Assembly (NCBI RefSeq): GCF_022808715.1
Contig: NZ_JAKZKX010000002.1
Location: 198,623-262,622 of the forward strand
DNA from: Fundidesulfovibrio agrisoli
GTDB lineage: Bacteria; Desulfobacterota; Desulfovibrionia; Desulfovibrionales; Desulfovibrionaceae
DNA: 64,000 nt
Reading direction: 5' to 3'
The notes under the pieces were generated by a model. The model was not told the origin of the DNA. It saw only the letters and a program-made list of their open reading frames with translations, and searched no databases. This document shows positions 62,287 to 64,000 of this stretch, piece after piece. Within the stretch, counting starts at the first letter, position 1. Each line of letters begins with the position of its first letter. Both the position numbers and the translations under genes were made by a program.

Positions 62287-63153
62287 TTAAACGGGCATGA
62301 AGTCCCGCAGCTTGGAGATGAGCGGGTAGCGCAGCTCCTCGTCCTGCAGGGCGAAGTAGATGTTGGCGGCCAGGTAGTCCACCCAGTCGCCCGCGTCGAA
62401 GCGCTGGCCCCGAAGCTTCACCGCCAGCAGGCGGCCCTTCTTGGCCTGGCCGCGCAGGGCGTCGGTGAGCTGGTACTCGCCCTCCTTGTTGGGGGTCAGG
62501 GCTTCCAGGTGCTCGAAGATCTCGGGGAAGAGCACGTAGCGGCCCACCATGGCCAGCTTGGAGGGGGCCTCGCTGGGCTTGGGCTTCTCCACCAGGTCGC
62601 GCACGCGGTACAGGCCGGAGGAGAACTCGTCGGCCTCGATGATGCCGTAGCTGGAGACCTTGTCCGCCGGGACCTCCATCACGCCCACCACGGACATGTG
62701 CTCGGACTGGGCCACGGCCATGAGCTGCTTGATGCCCGGCTCCATGCTGAACATCAGGTCGTCGCCCACCATGACCGCGAAGGGCTCGTTCTTGACCACT
62801 TCCTTGGCGCAGAGCACGGCGTGGCCAAGGCCCAGCTGCTTCTTCTGGCGCACGGTGATGATGTTGGCCATCTCGGCGGTCTGGCGCACGGTCTCCAGCA
62901 GGTCGAGCTTGCCGGAGCGCTCCAGGATGTTCTCCAAGGCCAGGTTGTAGTCGAAGTGGTCCTCGATGATGGTCTTGTTGCGGTTGGTGATGAACACCAC
63001 GTCCGTGAGCCCGGCCGCCTGGGCCTCCTCCACCACGTACTGCACCACCGGCTTCTTGAAGATGGGCAGCATCTCCTTGGGAACGTTCTTGGTGGCCGGC
63101 AGTGAGCGCGTGCCCCAGCCCGCCACGGGAACGACGACTTTCTTGATCTCCAT
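62287..63153 (-). CDS. galU: UTP--glucose-1-phosphate uridylyltransferase
   Basis: This 288-residue nucleotidyltransferase starts MEIKKVVVPVAGWGTRSLPATKNVPKEMLPI, the GalU signature loop, and has KKQLGLGHAVLCAKEVVKNEPFAVMVGDDL and LVEKPKPSEAPS. It makes UDP-glucose for surface polysaccharide. The ATG at 63153 has GGAGG nine bases before it; a TTG three codons earlier is less likely. It follows glmM on the minus strand, so sugar-nucleotide genes are grouped. Confidence 0.95.
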   Translation of the reverse strand: MEIKKVVVPVAGWGTRSLPATKNVPKEMLPIFKKPVVQYVVEEAQAAGLTDVVFITNRNKTIIEDHFDYNLALENILERSGKLDLLETVRQTAEMANIITVRQKKQLGLGHAVLCAKEVVKNEPFAVMVGDDLMFSMEPGIKQLMAVAQSEHMSVVGVMEVPADKVSSYGIIEADEFSSGLYRVRDLVEKPKPSEAPSKLAMVGRYVLFPEIFEHLEALTPNKEGEYQLTDALRGQAKKGRLLAVKLRGQRFDAGDWVDYLAANIYFALQDEELRYPLISKLRDFMPV

Positions 63154-63238
63154 CGGACTCAACCTCCAGGCTCGCGCCTTTATTCCTCTAGCGATTTTCT
63201 ATGGGAATCGCCTAGAAAGTCCAGTGAAAACGGCCTGC

Positions 63239-64000
63239 TCAGCGCAGGTGCTCCTTGAGGGTGCCCGCCAGGCCCTCCGCCAGGGAGCGCACCAGGGCGT
63301 CGTCCGACCCCTCCACCATGACCCTGGCCACCGACTCCGTGCCGGAATAGCGCAGGAGCACGCGGCCCTTGCCCGCCAGGGCGGCCTCGCACTCGGCCAC
63401 GGCCTTGGTTACCGCCGGGACGCGGTCGAAGGGGATCTTGCGCTCCACGTGCACGTTGATGAGCAATTGCGGGTAGGGCCTGAGCAGGTTGGCCAGCTCG
63501 GAGAGGGGCTTGCCCCGCTCCAGCATGATGCGGATCAGCTGCAGGGCGGCCAGGGTGCCGTCGCCGGTGGTGGCGTGGCGCCTGAAGATAATGTGGCCGG
63601 ACTGCTCCCCGCCCAGGGTGGCGCCTTCGCGCTGCATGGCCTCGAAGACGTAGCGGTCGCCCACGGGGGTGCGCAGCAGCCTGCCGCCGCGCTCGTTCAT
63701 GAACACCTCCAGGGCCATGTTGCTCATCACGGTGGCCACCAGCAGGTTGCCGGGCAGTTCGCCCCGCTCCATCATGTCCAGGGCGCAGATGGCCATGATC
63801 TGGTCGCCGTCGAGCACGGTTCCCTTCTCGTCCACCACGATCACGCGGTCCGCGTCGCCGTCCAGGGCGATGCCGATGTCGGCCCCCGTCTCCCGGACCA
63901 TCTGGGCCGCCACGGAGGGATAGAGCGAGCCCACCTGGCGGTTGATGTTCTTGCCGTCGGGCTCCACGCCCGCGCGGATCACCTTGGCCCCCAGCTCCTC
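63239..64000 (-). CDS. glmM: Phosphoglucosamine mutase, C-terminal part (5' end outside window)
   Basis: The frame is open to the window edge. The visible 253 residues cover the second half of a phosphohexomutase: the metal-binding loop [15 protein letters not shown], the sugar-binding GGEQSGHII and the C-terminal phosphate-binding [18 protein letters not shown]. The RYSGTE form indicates GlmM (glucosamine-6-P to glucosamine-1-P for UDP-GlcNAc) rather than phosphomannomutase. The catalytic Ser lies outside the window. Confidence 0.93.
   Translation of the reverse strand, partial: EELGAKVIRAGVEPDGKNINRQVGSLYPSVAAQMVRETGADIGIALDGDADRVIVVDEKGTVLDGDQIMAICALDMMERGELPGNLLVATVMSNMALEVFMNERGGRLLRTPVGDRYVFEAMQREGATLGGEQSGHIIFRRHATTGDGTLAALQLIRIMLERGKPLSELANLLRPYPQLLINVHVERKIPFDRVPAVTKAVAECEAALAGKGRVLLRYSGTESVARVMVEGSDDALVRSLAEGLAGTLKEHLR

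Noticed and set aside
63188-63214. Stem CTAGCGATT / AATCGCCTAG between galU and glmM as a terminator
   Set aside because: The stem is interrupted and no T-run follows on the minus strand; the genes are likely co-transcribed.

Overview
The window is 64 kb of high-GC DNA with dense, mostly operonic genes. It looks like a chromosomal segment of a sulfate-reducing member of the Desulfovibrionaceae (Desulfovibrio / Fundidesulfovibrio type). The pointers are a rubredoxin followed by rubredoxin:oxygen oxidoreductase, multiheme c-type cytochromes with a CX4CH heme site, a Tat-exported four-cluster Fe-S protein, HypCDE, an orphan lactate racemase, and many PAS/sigma-54 regulators. This assignment is inference from gene content; there is no rRNA or tRNA in the window to confirm it.

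Layout. 1-6.1 kb: tail of a chemotaxis receptor, rubredoxin-roo, a long YeiH-type transporter with a 56-residue membrane microprotein, a small hypothetical, and an acyltransferase-3. 6.2-12.5 kb: molybdopterin oxidoreductase (-), then an IscR-like Rrf2 regulator with cydAB, then PEP synthase. 12.5-16.1 kb: a low-GC island with a sulfotransferase, a hexapeptide acyltransferase and a probable glycan enzyme. 16.1-21.7 kb: lactate racemase (-) and mnmA, gmhB, flippase, thiL (+). 21.7-27.1 kb: a membrane redox operon (-; Fe-S protein, small b-type subunit, giant c/b cytochrome) with a divergent PAS-sigma54 activator. 27.2-33.5 kb: small proteins, then on (-) a radical SAM protein, rng, queH, a degenerate GGDEF protein and hemW. 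33.5-40.2 kb: trmI, ferritin-like, sirtuin and the complete tolQRAB-pal set. 40.2-46 kb: esterase, bacteriohemerythrin, a PhoU-like protein (-) and a PAS histidine kinase with its sigma-54 response regulator. 46-51.8 kb (-): TPR, HD, ddl, carA, TPR, flavoprotein. 52-57.8 kb (+): hypCDE, a YbjQ-like protein, a receiver and a receiver-PAS-GGDEF-EAL protein. 57.9-64 kb (-): two small exported proteins, an HPPD-like dioxygenase, priA, galU, and glmM running off the end.

The most notable observation is at 21711-24191. A multiheme c-type cytochrome fused to a b-type cytochrome is interrupted by one in-frame TGA at 23892-23894. The upstream piece carries the only signal peptide and one heme motif. 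The downstream piece stays in frame, has no ATG start and no signal peptide, and carries seven more heme motifs. Directly after the TGA is a perfect 7-bp hairpin with an AGTT loop at a bacterial SECIS-like distance. The simplest reading is a selenocysteine-containing octaheme c / b-type cytochrome of about 826 residues, in an operon with a sigma-54-type promoter facing a Cys-rich PAS sigma-54 activator.

Oxygen handling recurs across the window: roo, cydAB with an Fe-S type regulator, hemerythrin, a ferritin-like protein and an HPPD-like dioxygenase fit an anaerobe that regularly meets oxygen. Regulation is heavy on sigma-54 and c-di-GMP components.
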